Positions 1-10,445 of a DNA stretch of 64,000 nt are shown here, piece after piece (the first letter of the stretch is position 1; each line of letters opens with the position of its first letter). The position numbers and the translations under genes were made by a program. The notes below the pieces were generated by a model. It saw only the letters and a list, made by a program, of their open reading frames with translations. It was not told where the DNA came from and did not search any database. Source of the DNA: Phymatolithon calcareum (Eukaryota; Rhodophyta; Florideophyceae; Hapalidiales); NCBI GenBank assembly GCA_977006965.1, contig OZ345369.1, forward strand, positions 2,604,001-2,668,000. The letters run 5' to 3'.

Positions 1-1450
1 GACAAGTTTGAATTGCCCAACCTTAAGCAAGAGCGACTCCGAGAGTGTTCGTCGATTTCTGCGCAAGTACGAACAGTACGTAACTGAAGTCTAAGCTAGA
101 CACCGCCAAATAGCTCCTGCTGAGTAAACCGAGCCGGCACGTCCATTAGCCCTCAAATTCTGCGTGGATTCCTAACGAATTCTCTCAGTCATCTCTATAG
201 GTATTATGAAGGACGCCGCCGGGCATAAAATCGCTTCCTACGAAGCCCTCGTTGAGACCGATCTACGAGGACAATAAGGAGACCGTAACTCTTTCAAACT
301 TCGACGCCGTTGCTAGCTGTAGCGCCCACTGTTATGTCGCTGTCGCAAGGCGGTCTCTTTTTCCTCTCGCGACTGTACGCCGCACAACTGTGATCGCGAC
401 AGTCATGCTGATCGTAGTAGGTGATCTTTTGGGCTATACTTGCACGCGTCTCTCGTGTGTCTATGCGCTGCATCGCTGTCTTTTGCGTAGGTTGTAGTAT
501 ATAAGCTAGTTATTTCCTTCCTCTGAGTAAAGGAAGGTGGTGGGGAGTTCTGGATTTCGGCTCGATTGCTTGGATCAAGCACGCGCAATGTTCGCCTGAC
601 AGTCCCTTCGACCACGCGGAGTCGGAGCTCTTCCCAGCCTTTTTGGACGCAACCGTTTCGGCGCGCAAGCCGGTGCGTCGACAACCGCGTTCAAGTTTCC
701 CTTTCCCTTTTTCGTGCGTCCGTGCGAAGGTCGACGGCCAAGCCATGGTCGCCGCCTAAAGACGGCATCGTTTTCTCCTCCCTTTCTCTTTTGCCTTTCG
801 TCATGTCGTAAGCGGCGCAGTGGACGTCCGTTCTACTAGTCTCCACGCTTATTCTTCTTCGTTTCCTCGAAGGCCCGCGCTCGTGTTCGTGCACACGATC
901 GCTGGAGTTACCGTATGGCAATCTTGCCGTTTTGTGTTGCAAGGTGCGCTTATCATCTGGACCTAAGTGCTCCTCACGTCGAGCTTCCGAGGCCCTGTTC
1001 GGCGTAGCCTCGCCCTCGTATCTCATCCATGCGACCGCTTGTGTTCCCGCAAAGCTGTGGAGTGTCCTCCGTGACCTGCATTATCGACTTCGCCCTGGTT
1101 CAAGTCGCGTCTATCTCTATTCACCCTCATCTACCTCGTCAAGCTTCTGAAGCCCTGTTCTGCGTAGCCTTGCGCTCGTGTTCTACGTTCTCGACCGCTT
1201 GCGTTCCCGCAAAGCCATGGAGTACTACGATGGTGGACGCCTATTTTGTCCGCTGGTCTGGGGTTTTTGGTTGCTTGTCTTTCTTTCCTCCTCTTTTTGT
1301 CTTGTCTCTCCCGCTCTTTTCGTCTCTCTCCTCTCTTGGGCTTTTCTCTCCCATGTGGCGTCGGGTTCTTTGGAGCCTGGCGCTACACTAGCAAGTCGCT
1401 TCGTCTGGACATGTCTGATCGCAGCGCTACATCCACAATGGAATTGCTTT
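1..1450. other. No recognisable gene; pyrimidine-rich DNA
   Basis: I see no conserved domain in any frame. Several open frames overlap on both strands between about 560 and 1540, but they are rich in Ser, Arg, Leu and Phe and reflect a CT-rich plus strand. The stretch contains a tandem duplication (separate entry). It could be decayed coding DNA or an untranslated or intergenic region. Confidence 0.5.
982..1232 (+). repeat. Tandem duplication, period about 160 bp
   Basis: The block starting at 982 (agcttccgaggccctgttc) recurs at 1142 (agcttctgaagccctgttc). It continues in step through a matching gcgttcccgcaaagc segment, so the offset is 160 bp. The second copy is partial and ends near 1232. 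Neither copy gives a recognisable protein on either strand. Confidence 0.7.
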
Positions 1451-1462
1451 TTGCTTCGTACA

Positions 1463-1817
1463 CAGGGATAGTACCAATATTATTGTTCTTTATTGGGGCA
1501 CATGATGCAATAGGAATTGCAATACCAATAATGCAAGGTTGAAGGCAATAGGAATTGCAATATCTTACCATTCTTCCAATATCAATTGCAATAACAGAAT
1601 CTAATTCAGGTCCTCCTGCGCCATGTCTTCACTCGCGCATTCGGCGATCTTGCCAGCGCAGAGGAGGGCAAGGGTGTACCCTGATTTTCGATCATATGTC
1701 ATTACTTTTTGCAATAACTATTGCAATAAGCACCTCTCAGGGCAATTAAGACTTTATTGCAATTTATTGCAATAAATTGCAGTAAAAAAAATAAAAATAA
1801 TATTGGTACCAAGCGTG
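1463..1817. mobile_element. hAT-like non-autonomous element (MITE), 355 bp
   Basis: The element is bounded by a perfect 8-bp target duplication TTCGTACA (1455-1462 and 1818-1825), the length made by hAT transposases. The termini are imperfect inverted repeats starting CAGGGATAGTACCAAT on the left and CACGCTTGGTACCAAT on the right, and both run on into ATTATT. The interior is full of TTGCAAT words and has no transposase. It sits just upstream of the gag-like remnant at 1858. The family assignment rests on the duplication length and the CA-starting termini; no protein supports it. Confidence 0.8.
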
Positions 1818-1857
1818 TTCGTACAGCACTTTACTCAGACAGCATGGCCTCCTGTAG

Positions 1858-2330
1858 ATTTTAGATGATGCGCAAAGAGTTGCAGTTGAACATGTTTTGT
1901 CTCAGATTCGTCCCATCTCACTCCAAGGCCGACTTCAAGATGACCTTGACCTCGGCCACTATCCTTTACGAAAGGACTTCCAGAGATTCTTTAAACATGC
2001 AACCGAGCTGGCTGAAGAAATCCAATTGGTTGATGATGGCACTCGTCGTCGTCCGAACGGTAGTGACGGAGTTAATTTTAGAATAATGGAAGTAACGGAG
2101 GACGTTCCCGAAATGCCAGCTGTAGAAATGGTTCATACAAGAATCGCAGAACTGGTGTACAAACGCGAACTACGACCACGGCGACCTCACCGTCTCTGAA
2201 AAAGATTCCACAACCGTGTTCACATCCTGAATGTCAGATGCGCCTTCCAGAAGATGACAGGCGACATTACATTAACGACTGTGACTTGAGTACCAAGGAT
2301 CAGAAGAATCAGTACAAGGCAGACTACCGG
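1858..2330 (+). pseudogene. Gag-like protein remnant with a zinc-knuckle-like motif, frameshifted
   Basis: An open frame from 1858 to a stop at 2197-2199 encodes an acidic, helical segment containing GHYPLRKDFQRFFKHA. At about 2208 the coding frame shifts and continues with a cysteine/histidine motif, C-x4-C followed about 19 residues later by H-x4-C (CSHPEC and HYINDC, about 2217-2290). After that comes a basic run ending at a stop near 2325. A helical domain followed by a Cys/His knuckle resembles retrotransposon Gag proteins, but I cannot name the family. The frameshift and following stops indicate a broken copy. No protease or reverse transcriptase follows. Confidence 0.4.
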
Positions 2331-3228
2331 AAAAAAGGCTAAAAAAGCAGCTGCAGCTGCTATAGCTTACGATGCTCCTGCAAGTCGAACTCGATGGAAA
2401 CCAGCATCGAAACCGACGGGATTGAAACCGACAGGAAACACCCGTCGTATGAAAGCATCAAAAACGGCAAATTCGGGAGCCGTATCAGCGACCTTATCCA
2501 TCGGAACTGCAACCCTCCACACAACGGCAAGGTTTAATGATGGTAGTGATGACACCCTAGTCTGGTCCAACTATTGCTGAGGCAGAAACACTTAAAGGTG
2601 TTGGTCGCATTCGCGCTATAGTTTGCGGCATTGCGAAAACTGAGCGTTTGAAGCAGAGGGTCAGAGGAAATTTAGAATCGAATTGAACGTGAGAGAAAAG
2701 TTTGAAGCGCTGACCGCTCTATACAAGCAGTCTTGGATTCCTCGGACATCCCTAAAACGTCTACAAGAGACTTATGTTTAGATTGATATGCACCTAGTTT
2801 TGCGGCTCAGGCACACAATTCCGGCGGGACAGGTTGACGGAGTGGCATTTCATGATCTCGCACTTCAACAAGCCAAGAAGATGTCTATTGAAAAGAGTCG
2901 TGTTCCTCTTTGGCATACATGGTTACTCGACGGATACGTGCACAAAGCGGCTGGGAAAGTGGTGCAATCAAATAAGTATAATTGCCATGAGTGGCGGGAT
3001 TGCCAGCAATTACCTTAGGATGGGTACATTGAAAAGAACCTTACTCGACACTTGGATATTACTGAAGGGTGTGAGCTGGAATCGTTACTGTCTGATGTAC
3101 GATAATCGAGGTGGCGAATGAAAGTTGGAGGGATAGTCGCTCTGCGGGACGATTTTCAGGAATTATGAGATGGTAGCGAGAAAGGTATTGGGGCTGACGC
3201 AGTGCTGAGCGCCGTCTAAGAATGTTGA
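2331..3228. other. ORF debris, no recognisable gene
   Basis: Short plus-strand frames run through this stretch (for example 2788-3018, 76 residues), broken by many stops. They may continue the remnant that starts at 1858, but I recognise no domain in them. Confidence 0.4.
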
Positions 3229-3816
3229 GTGAACATCAACAAGTCAACTCAGACAACTTCGTTTCAACCGTTCGGGCGCTTGAAGTCGCAGTACAGATCG
3301 TCAGAGTTTGCGCAGTGCTTCCTGTCAAGTGTGTCGACGCATGTTCCGAAGCCTCACTACGTGCCGAAGCACAATCTGCGATGGAAGGCCAATACCAGGC
3401 ATCTCTCCCTAATCGCCTTTCAGGTGGATGTTTTAGCCCTGGATTTCAGTGAAGAACAAAATGTAATTGCAGTCGTGCAAGGAGAGGATATCCATGTTTT
3501 CGATTTGAAAGCGATGTGTACTGTGCAGACACTGAAAGGTCATGGCAATGAGACCAACACTGTTGCAACTAAAGGGGACGGAAGTCGAATTGTTTCGGGA
3601 TCTGAAGACAAAACCGTTCTTGCATGGGATGGGCAGAGCGGAGAATGCGTGGTGGAACCACTCCGCGGACATGGTGGTCGTTTGGAGTATGCTATAATTA
3701 TAATGGACGAAAGTCGAGTTATTTCGCGATCTGAAGACAAAACCGTCGGTGTATGGGATAGGAAGAACAGAGCATGCCTGCTGGAACTACTCCGTGGACA
3801 CGAGAGTATTGTGTGA
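3229..3816 (+). CDS. WD40-repeat protein fragment, 195 aa
   Basis: From about residue 66 the protein reads as consecutive WD40 blades. A first unit ends in IHVFDLK then LKGHG. A second contains SGSEDKTVLAWD then LRGHG. A third contains SRSEDKTVGVWD then LRGHE. The spacing of about 40-45 residues and the GH and WD signatures are typical of the family. The protein stops right after the third GHE, so the propeller (normally seven blades) is incomplete. The first 65 residues show no WD40 features, so the ATG at 3229 is uncertain. WD40 arrays of this closely repeated type often follow a NACHT or kinase domain, but none is visible upstream. It is probably a truncated gene or pseudogene. Confidence 0.6.
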   Translation: MNINKSTQTTSFQPFGRLKSQYRSSEFAQCFLSSVSTHVPKPHYVPKHNLRWKANTRHLSLIAFQVDVLALDFSEEQNVIAVVQGEDIHVFDLKAMCTVQTLKGHGNETNTVATKGDGSRIVSGSEDKTVLAWDGQSGECVVEPLRGHGGRLEYAIIIMDESRVISRSEDKTVGVWDRKNRACLLELLRGHESIV

Positions 3817-4566
3817 CACAATACAAGGTACCCAGATCAGATCCGGGCACCTTCACCGAGAATAACAATTTGTACGGCAGGAGCGTCGATCCCTGTGAAA
3901 AATTCCTCAGAGCACACCACAATTAGCAGTCCATCGCTATTGCCTTGTCAAAATTCCGATATTGTCCGCTGACTATGAGAAAACTCTGCCAACTGCTCAG
4001 GTGAGCTCTCTTTGGAGCACTCAAGAAGACGAGTCTCTAAGTACTGACGTACATATCGCCCTTTGGAAAGTCGTCAGGAGGTATAGTGACATCTTCTCGC
4101 ATTAGACGAGAGCACTAAGGGTGCCAAAATTGGGGAGCCAATGAGGGGTTTGGAGAGTACAGCCCAATATCCCTGCTTAGTCAGCCAAGGAAAGAGATCG
4201 GGACTGCAATCAATAGGACGCCTCGCAAGGTATATTTCAACGGCTGACTAGAGCTTGGGCACCTAAGAATTAAGAGTTCAAAGCATACCATCGTAGAAGT
4301 ATCCGAATTGTTGAAAGGAATGCAGAATTGCGAAACAGTGCTGGGCCTCGCAGCTTCCTTTGGCACTGTCTGGTGAGCAGAATGGGCTAGGTGTCTGAAG
4401 ACTGAACAGTATCCACGATACTCGAGGCAGAAGAAACTTCGGGAGCGACGTTCGAGCTAGCGAATAAGTATTTAGGAGAATCGCCAGGCTCCGAGAGCAC
4501 ATAAAATACGCAGATGCTTCGATGGCTCCGTATGATCTTCGCACACTTAGATTATTCAGAATCCGA
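3817..4566. other. No recognisable gene
   Basis: The sequence after the WD40 stop may be decayed continuation of that gene, but I cannot recover further WD40 blades in any single frame. The minus-strand frames 4181-4366 and 4278-4544 show no conserved motif. Confidence 0.4.
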
Positions 4567-4650
4567 AGAAAAAGAAGGAAGGTAGATTTTTATTTAAAAG
4601 TTACAATGGCATCTGCTTACGCTTGGGGCAGCTTTTCTTGGGCCTGACCG
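4567..4650 (-). mobile_element. LINE-C 3' end fragment with A/T-rich and CTT-rich tail
   Basis: On the minus strand the fragment ends in codons for CPKRKQMPL and a stop, then AATAAAAATC, then a CTT-rich tail (plus-strand purine run at about 4568-4590). The same terminus occurs at 6325-6400 and 42316-42448 on the minus strand and near 29085-29115 on the plus strand. The 5' limit is not visible, so this is a truncated copy. Confidence 0.6.
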
Positions 4651-5144
4651 AAATGCATCCAGACGCACAAAGCCCTCATTCAGAAGCGATGAGAATCAGC
4701 AATGCACTTTACTCTCACCACGCCAACAAATTGTTAGCACAAGACTTGAGTCTTCGGTTCTAACTGCACCCGTGCGAGATCCAAACCCTCTTTTCAGCAG
4801 TAACTGACGAAAGCCGTGCGGTTTGTTCTGCAGCATTCTGTTTGACGTTGAGTTTATTCTTACCTTCGACGTGCCCCACATTGAGAGCAGCGCCTTTTCG
4901 GAATTTTATTTATATTTATTCTGAGGCGCGGATCCTATGCATGACGTGCTCAACATTCTCATGTGTTGGGTGCCCATCATGTACGAAAATAGTTTTTTAT
5001 CCTCCACGCTATTCTCTGCCATAAATAATTGACAGTAGCATGCCACGATATCTTGCACTGGTTCTATAGCGTAAAGCTGGAGCATAAACTCAATGTTGAT
5101 AATCTTTCGCCCTTCGTTTGCCTATGAAATTGAGATAGGGGGAT

Positions 5145-5602
5145 ATGTGTTAATTTATTTTAAAAGCTCCCAAGGCCTCTCTTGAAGAGTAACAGGGCCT
5201 CTTTCGCACGATTTTCTAAGCTCACGTAGTTTGACTATTCAGTATATCCTTGATTCGTATTTCTCTCCCAACAAGTGCTCCAGTGAGTCGCTTACATTCA
5301 TATTCAATTTCAGGACTAATCTTGGATGAAGATAGAATGCGCTGGAGCGCGACCAGCTCAATCACGGCTGTGACACCAAAGTATGCACCAAGTACTGATT
5401 TTCTCCAAAGAGGTGCTCTATTGAATATCAGCCGTAGGCATCGCAGCCGTGTAGACCTTTCTCTTACGCGGAGAACCATCGGTAGATTGTTCGAATCAGT
5501 TGGTATCTCGAGCGATCTTCCCTCTTCTTCCTCTGCCCATAGCTCAATTATTTCTTTTCGTCGACCTTTCTTTGAGAAAATTGAGATAGAGCACATCTGC
5601 AC
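5145..5602 (-). mobile_element. LINE-B 3' fragment (C-terminal domain and 3' UTR)
   Basis: The 126-residue minus-strand frame contains NRAPLWRKSVLGAYFGVTAV followed by LTGALVGREIRIKDILNSQ. This is the C-terminal module shared with the LINE-B copies at 9948-10253 and 25300-25550. The 3' untranslated sequence (plus strand ttattttaaaagctcccaa, about 5150-5180) matches the one near 9905. No reverse transcriptase is present, so the copy is strongly 5' truncated. A LINE-A fragment of opposite orientation begins about 50 bp beyond. Confidence 0.7.
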
Positions 5603-5654
5603 TCCATGTCCTTCTCATGTATTCTCGACCATCTTCGATCCTTCATTGCGTGTT

Positions 5655-5840
5655 GCCTCATTTACACCATGGATACAAGAAGTACAGAGCGCTTTCAAGG
5701 AAGTGGAGCGAACCTTCTTTTGTGAACCGTTTGTCCCGCTTGCACGAGGAAATACGGTGAGGCTCCGTTTGTTGCGCCGCCTGCAAAAACTCAAGAAACG
5801 ATGGGAAATAGTGGCCTCCAAATGTACAGAAGTATATTGA
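5655..5840 (+). mobile_element. LINE-A C-terminal fragment
   Basis: The plus strand encodes FTPWIQEVQSAFKEVERTFF followed by VPLARGNTVRLRLLRRLQ. This matches the region just after the reverse transcriptase in the LINE-A copy at 14.3-19.2 kb (HLTPWTEDVQ.., GPLARGRTDRLRLLCRIQ) and the fragment at 41081. The long frame from 5250 to 5840 is a composite of antisense LINE-B and this piece, and is not a gene. Confidence 0.7.
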
Positions 5841-6117
5841 TGAAGGAAAAATAAGTGCCTAATGGTACCTAATGATGCCTTCCGAAAGCAGGAACAATGT
5901 TCCCTTAAAGTTTCTAGCAAGGAATGTCTTTCAAATGTTGACTGCTTCTCATTTGGGAACGGGAAAGCCGTCCAGATTAAAAAAAATTTTCGGAGCAACT
6001 AACAACTCGACTTTTTACACTGCATTACTCTAAATTTTGCCCCACGGCTGGATGCATGTATGACGAGTGACACTCTCTGTACCCCGTAAAAGTTAACCAG
6101 AATCTACAGCTTGTCAT

Positions 6118-6215
6118 TTTTTATTGAAATTTTTTAAAGCCCCGCAGTCATACGAATATACGGGCAAGGCTTGCTCAGGTGCTGCCCTCGCTAGGGCTGC
6201 TCTACTCAGTTGCTG
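6118..6215 (-). mobile_element. LINE-A 3' UTR fragment with poly(A)
   Basis: The plus strand reads ttttttattgaaatttttta followed by aagccccgcag, then a conserved block ending ctcgctagggctgctctactc. The same block ends the LINE-A insert at 40429-40845 and, more diverged, the large LINE-A at 14319. It is the 3' untranslated end of a minus-strand LINE-A, cut off after about 100 bp. Confidence 0.7.
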
Positions 6216-6324
6216 TCAAGCAGGCGACAATAATCTTCGCAGGTGTGCAATCCATTATTTTATATTTTAACGACTCCAGACTCGAACTAAGTTCTTTCGG
6301 TAAAATGTACTTCGTTGCCAGCCT

Positions 6325-6790
6325 GCAGAAGAAGAAAGGAAGATTTTTATTTAAAATTACCAACGCATCTGTTGACGCTTGAGGAAACTTTCCTTAGAAG
6401 TCGCTAAACTCGCCCATGGCGTCTCGGCGATGAAACGTCTCGGTACGTCGCAAACTCCCATATGCGTACAATTGCTCGTCAAGAGACGGTATACTCTGCG
6501 TGGTAATAGAAGGGATGTGATTTTCCCCCTCGAGATCGCTTCTGTGAGGCCAGAGGAAGGTTTTGGAACTTCGCTGGCTAAAGCACTTTTAGCGAAATAG
6601 GTGACAGCTTCACTGCACGATTCTTCCAAGTTCTCTCGAGCGTCACTGTGATTTTTTTCGACGGCCTTCAAGTGCTTTCGCTCTTGAGATCCAAGGCTCA
6701 GTGCTAAGTACTCCTGCTCCGAAATGTCGTAATGATTGTTCTCGATGATTGTGGACTGCTTCGTTTGAGTTACAAGTTGCATCTTTTTGG
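6325..6790 (-). mobile_element. LINE-C 3' fragment with a 141-aa open frame
   Basis: The minus-strand frame 6357-6782 ends FLKRQQMRW and a stop in the same position as the CPKRKQMPL and CPKRQQVHW ends of the other LINE-C copies. AATAAAAATC and a CTT-rich tail follow (plus strand 6330-6350). The body has no motif I recognise, so family C is defined here only by its shared 3' end. Whether it is a true LINE or another retroposon is open, but the 16-bp target duplication of the copy at 42316 supports target-primed insertion. Confidence 0.55.
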
Positions 6791-6964
6791 TTTCAAATCT
6801 AGAGCCGCAAAACCTTTTTCTTGAGTAATGTTTCGGATTAACATAAACGACGAAGACAGAGACAGGCTCGATAGAGTCAGAAGCAAGTCGGCGGGGCGGG
6901 TGTGAATCTCTTGATTCTATAGTTTATGTGCCCTTTGCGGAACGTTAATTCAATTCTTGCTTGT

Positions 6965-7060
6965 GACAGAGCTCGAACCTGCAACCTCACCATTCATGCC
7001 TGTTTCATACCGAAATATGCGCACAGGTGCGCGGAGACAGTTTTACCAATATACCACAGG
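6965..7060 (-). repeat. Possible tRNA-derived (SINE-like) Pol III promoter
   Basis: On the minus strand, TGGTATATTGGT (plus 7045-7056) resembles an A box. GGTTCGAGCTC (plus 6969-6979) matches the B-box consensus except at one position. The boxes are about 65 nt apart, which is too far for an ordinary tRNA, and the T-stem and acceptor stem do not pair. This suggests a decayed tRNA-derived head. Two short motifs can occur by chance. Confidence 0.3.
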
Positions 7061-7079
7061 TGGAAAGTGATCTTCCTTG

Positions 7080-8350
7080 CCAATCTTCATCGCGAAACGC
7101 CTGTTTATCGTCTACAGTAATGATCACATGCTCATCAGAAGGGCATACAAGCTTAGATAAACATTCAGAAGCTCTAAACGCCCTCTTCCGAGCACTCTGG
7201 CGTAAGTCTTACAAGGCCTCGAGACAAAACATCACACCGGGAACTTGATGTCATCACGCCCGACCGCGAGCCGAATATGTGCGCTCATTGGGTCCCAATG
7301 TACAAACGGAAGTTCTATGTCCGTTTTAGAGACGATTTTACTCTCAGTTGTGGATAATTCGCACGCTAAGCAGAGACTTCTTATCCGAGAATTGTGATAT
7401 TGGAATTCATTCGAAGTGCGATTGCGTGTTGACGATGTTTCCCCAAGTTACACTCGAAAACTTGCTGCTTGGACGCTCGCTAAGCTGAGAAGAAGGGTCG
7501 AAAAGATACTACAGTGACAGAGACACGTCCTCATGGCAAGAGTTGAGTTCGGCGCTGAGAGCGCTTTCTAAAGGTCCACCAGGCCGAAGAAGTATCTCCC
7601 CGGCCCTTCTTCTTCCAAAACAGTGATGTCGGTGGCAGAATGCCTCCGGTTGATTTCATGCAGAGTGAAATCAAGTGCATTAGGCGACATATACGCTGCG
7701 CAGTACCGCTGGTCACCTCGGTCAAGATTATGTCGATCCCACGAATAAACACAGAAAGCACACTGTGTCAAATAGATTTTGAAGGCGAGATGGCCTACGG
7801 AATGGTAGTTCTGTGCTGCCTTATGGCTTCGTATGCCAGTATAAGGCGTATTGCATGTGCAGATTCATACTTAGTGAGTTCTGACTCTGCAGACATTCAA
7901 CAAGTGCACTTATAGTTCATAAGGGCCATCTAACTCTTCTGGCGATTTTCTAAGTTGTTAGCTAGTTTCTATTCTCTGGTGACCATGCAGAGTGTCAGCA
8001 GCACATGACGCAGTGGAAGTTTTAACTCATCGACAGCATTTGACACGCGCATTACTTGTCGACGTTCAGTTGCGCCAGAGCGTACATTTGCATTCGAGAG
8101 CAGTTTTGGACGCCACATTACCCCTAAGAAAAGTAAAAGGATACTTTCAAAGGTTATGATGACAAGTTTTGTTGTGCTAAACAACTGCAGAGTTTTAAAA
8201 TGACCTCGACCATAGTGTTCTCACAATGTAATACGCTTGATAGTGCCACAATATACATTTGCAACATTTCTACTGTTAGGAACTGTTTCACTAAGAATGA
8301 TGAAGACATCTATGAGCTTGGCGCTGTTGATGCACTTGACAGCGAGTAAC
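7080..8350. other. No recognisable gene
   Basis: Only short frames occur here (up to about 91 residues at 7640-7915), with no motif I recognise and no repeat shared with the rest of the window. Confidence 0.4.
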
Positions 8351-8354
8351 GTTC

Positions 8355-8846
8355 ATGAGCAAAAAATTAAATGATCTCTTCCATCAATTGAGGGATAATT
8401 TCCATAAAATAGACACTAGTGTGATCGTCTTATCTGCGATCTGGCAAGTCGGCAGAGCACTCGCAAGCGCTCTCAACAGTCTCCTGCACATTATACGAGC
8501 ACGAATCTGTAGAAGAGGTCTTCTGCTGCTGAGAAGAAGAGGGCATCACGTGGCACGCACTCAATGTAGTATTTGCGCACGGAAACCCCGGAAAGAAAGA
8601 CCTGACCGGACTAAACCGACCACAAACGACAAGTCTCCAGCGTGGGCGCCTGTGCCCCCGCCGGCGCAAGTGGTCGCAGCGATCAACCATAGAAAGCGCG
8701 TCGTTCGGTGGAAACTGCGCCGGGAATGGCGGGTGCGATTGCGAATGCGCCCACCTGGGACTCAGCGAATCGAGAACTCACCACGCTCGAAACGCAAGAT
8801 CCAACGGGACGGTCGCTGGATTTTGAAAAAAATCTTGCGAATTTAA
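8355..8846 (+). CDS. Hypothetical basic protein, 163 aa
   Basis: An open frame of 163 residues encodes a strongly basic protein, with Arg-rich runs at residues 50-75 and 110-160 and a proline-rich stretch around 96-107. I recognise no domain. The base composition of its second half is more GC-rich than its surroundings. It could be a chance frame, and nothing in the neighbourhood supports a function. Confidence 0.2.
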   Translation: MSKKLNDLFHQLRDNFHKIDTSVIVLSAIWQVGRALASALNSLLHIIRARICRRGLLLLRRRGHHVARTQCSICARKPRKERPDRTKPTTNDKSPAWAPVPPPAQVVAAINHRKRVVRWKLRREWRVRLRMRPPGTQRIENSPRSKRKIQRDGRWILKKILRI

Positions 8847-8930
8847 GCTGGTTTGAGACATACCGTCTATCATAGCCGGTCCCAGAAACCAGACATGAAA
8901 TGTTCCACAGTCGAGCCGAGTTTTAGTGCT

Positions 8931-8960
8931 GATGATGATGATGATTGCTTTATTCCCGTA
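8931..8960 (-). repeat. GAT trinucleotide run beside a polyadenylation-like signal
   Basis: Five GAT units (8931-8945) lie next to plus-strand tttatt. On the minus strand this reads AATAAA, then CAATC, then (ATC)n, which has the layout of a retroposon 3' end with a trinucleotide tail. No coding part of an element is visible upstream on that strand. Confidence 0.35.
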
Positions 8961-8969
8961 AGAAGCTAG

Positions 8970-9900
8970 CACGTCTAGAAGGCTTCATGCGACTCAGCTT
9001 GCTGTGTTCGGAAGCGTCTTTTAAGGATGATTCGATACTTTGGTTTGAGATATCGCCAAGGAGAGAAGCATAGTTTTAGTGCTAAGCATAGCCAATTTCC
9101 TCAAGGGGGTGCCTTTCACCTTAAGACAGCAAGGCGTTCATGAAACAATGCGTAACCACCTCTATTGGTAAGCAACGTAGAGGCTTGCGAGACATCTTCT
9201 CAAGGCCCCGCTACGGGGAACGAAGAACCAAGAAGCGAGCTGGGCGCCTGAAGCCGAGACTGCCTGATACATCGAGCTGGAAATTGCACTATGAGATGAA
9301 GAGAAATGCCAAGAACTAATAGGTGAATAAGCTGAGAAAAAAAAGAACAAGTCAAGAACGAACGTTAATATGTTCATACCTGATGCCCTTCTTCTATGGC
9401 GGATCGCCGTTCAATCGGCGTGTTTAGCTCTTGCTGGAGAGTGAGATCGGTGGAAAATTTTTCATCAAAAACAGTAATATCACGCAATGGTGCAATCCGT
9501 GACATCTATCTCTTTGTCATAGTAACGAAACGTCTAGACGTTCCTGACATCAGCCTGCACATGTAGCGAAAGAATGTAAAGTCCGAGCACAATTGACCAT
9601 AGTTCTTCCCTACCATCTCCAAATATTCGATACTTGGAATAAGCTTAGAAAACGGAATATGTACAGAACCATGCTAAGGCACTCAGCGAAAGGACAGTTT
9701 CTTCCAAACTCTCCTCGAACATGTATCTTAATCCCGCTGTACGTAAGCATGAGACAGCACCAGCAAGCTTTAGTGTCCTGAAGCTCGACTTCACGACAGT
9801 TTTTGTTTTTTGAAAGCACCTTATTAGTCTATTAGAATCCCTCAGTTAGACTCCCAAGATTGTACGGGAGCGGTTTTTCGTTACTTGCTCATTCTAGGGG
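8970..9900. other. No recognisable gene
   Basis: Only short frames are present. A minus frame at 9162-9377 and its plus-strand complement are Ser/Phe and Lys/Glu rich, without a domain. I see no shared repeats. Confidence 0.35.
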
Positions 9901-9904
9901 ATAT

Positions 9905-10445
9905 TTGATGATTTTATTTTGAAAGCTGCCAAAGCCTCACCTTAGAATTACTGGGCAGCTCTTGCGGTAATCCTCTGGCTACTCAAAACACTCTTGATTC
10001 GTACTTCTCTCCCAAAAAGAGTTCCTGTGAGTCTCTTGCACACAAAATCAATTTCTGCACTCCTCTTCGACGACGCTAGAGTACGTTTTAAGGCGACTAG
10101 TTCGATCACCGCGGTGATCCCGCAGTAGGCACCCAATACTGATTTCCTCCAAAGGGGTGCTCGGTTGAATGTCAACCTTTCGCACCTTAAACATTTTGTT
10201 CTTTCTACTATGTAAACGATCCCTCGTAACTTGCTTTCAATAGGAATATTCATTCATCTGCCTTCTTCTTCCTTTTCCCATCCCTTAATTGTTTCTTCTC
10301 TCCTCCTCTTCTACGTGTCAGATCCCTCCTGGGCTTTCTGAAAGGCTTGTCGCAGGTCTTCATACATCTTGAGATATTCAATATTCTTCATTGCTTCCTT
10401 TACGTCCTCATCTCTTCCAAAGTACTCTTTTATTTCTTCAAGGGC
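9905..10445 (-). mobile_element. LINE-B 3' fragment
   Basis: The minus strand encodes NRAPLWRKSVLGAYCGITAV and LTGTLFGREVRIKSVLSSQ (frame 9948-10253). Upstream of that, in another frame, lies a Glu/Lys-rich helical stretch equal to the LINE-B region before this module (about 10300-10445). The 3' UTR start (plus ttttattttgaaagctgcca, about 9913) matches the copy at 5150. The copy is 5' truncated and abuts a second LINE-B in the same orientation. Confidence 0.7.

Noticed and set aside
566-1542. Several overlapping plus-strand ORFs of 70-120 residues near the left end
   Set aside because: They overlap in all three frames, are dominated by Ser, Leu and Phe from CT-rich DNA, and show no conserved motif.
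5250-5840. 196-residue plus-strand ORF as a gene
   Set aside because: Its first part is antisense to a LINE-B C-terminal domain and its last part is a sense LINE-A fragment. It is a chance fusion frame.
6965-7060. Functional tRNA gene on the minus strand
   Set aside because: A- and B-box-like motifs exist, but they are too far apart and the T and acceptor stems do not pair. It is kept only as a weak SINE-like feature.
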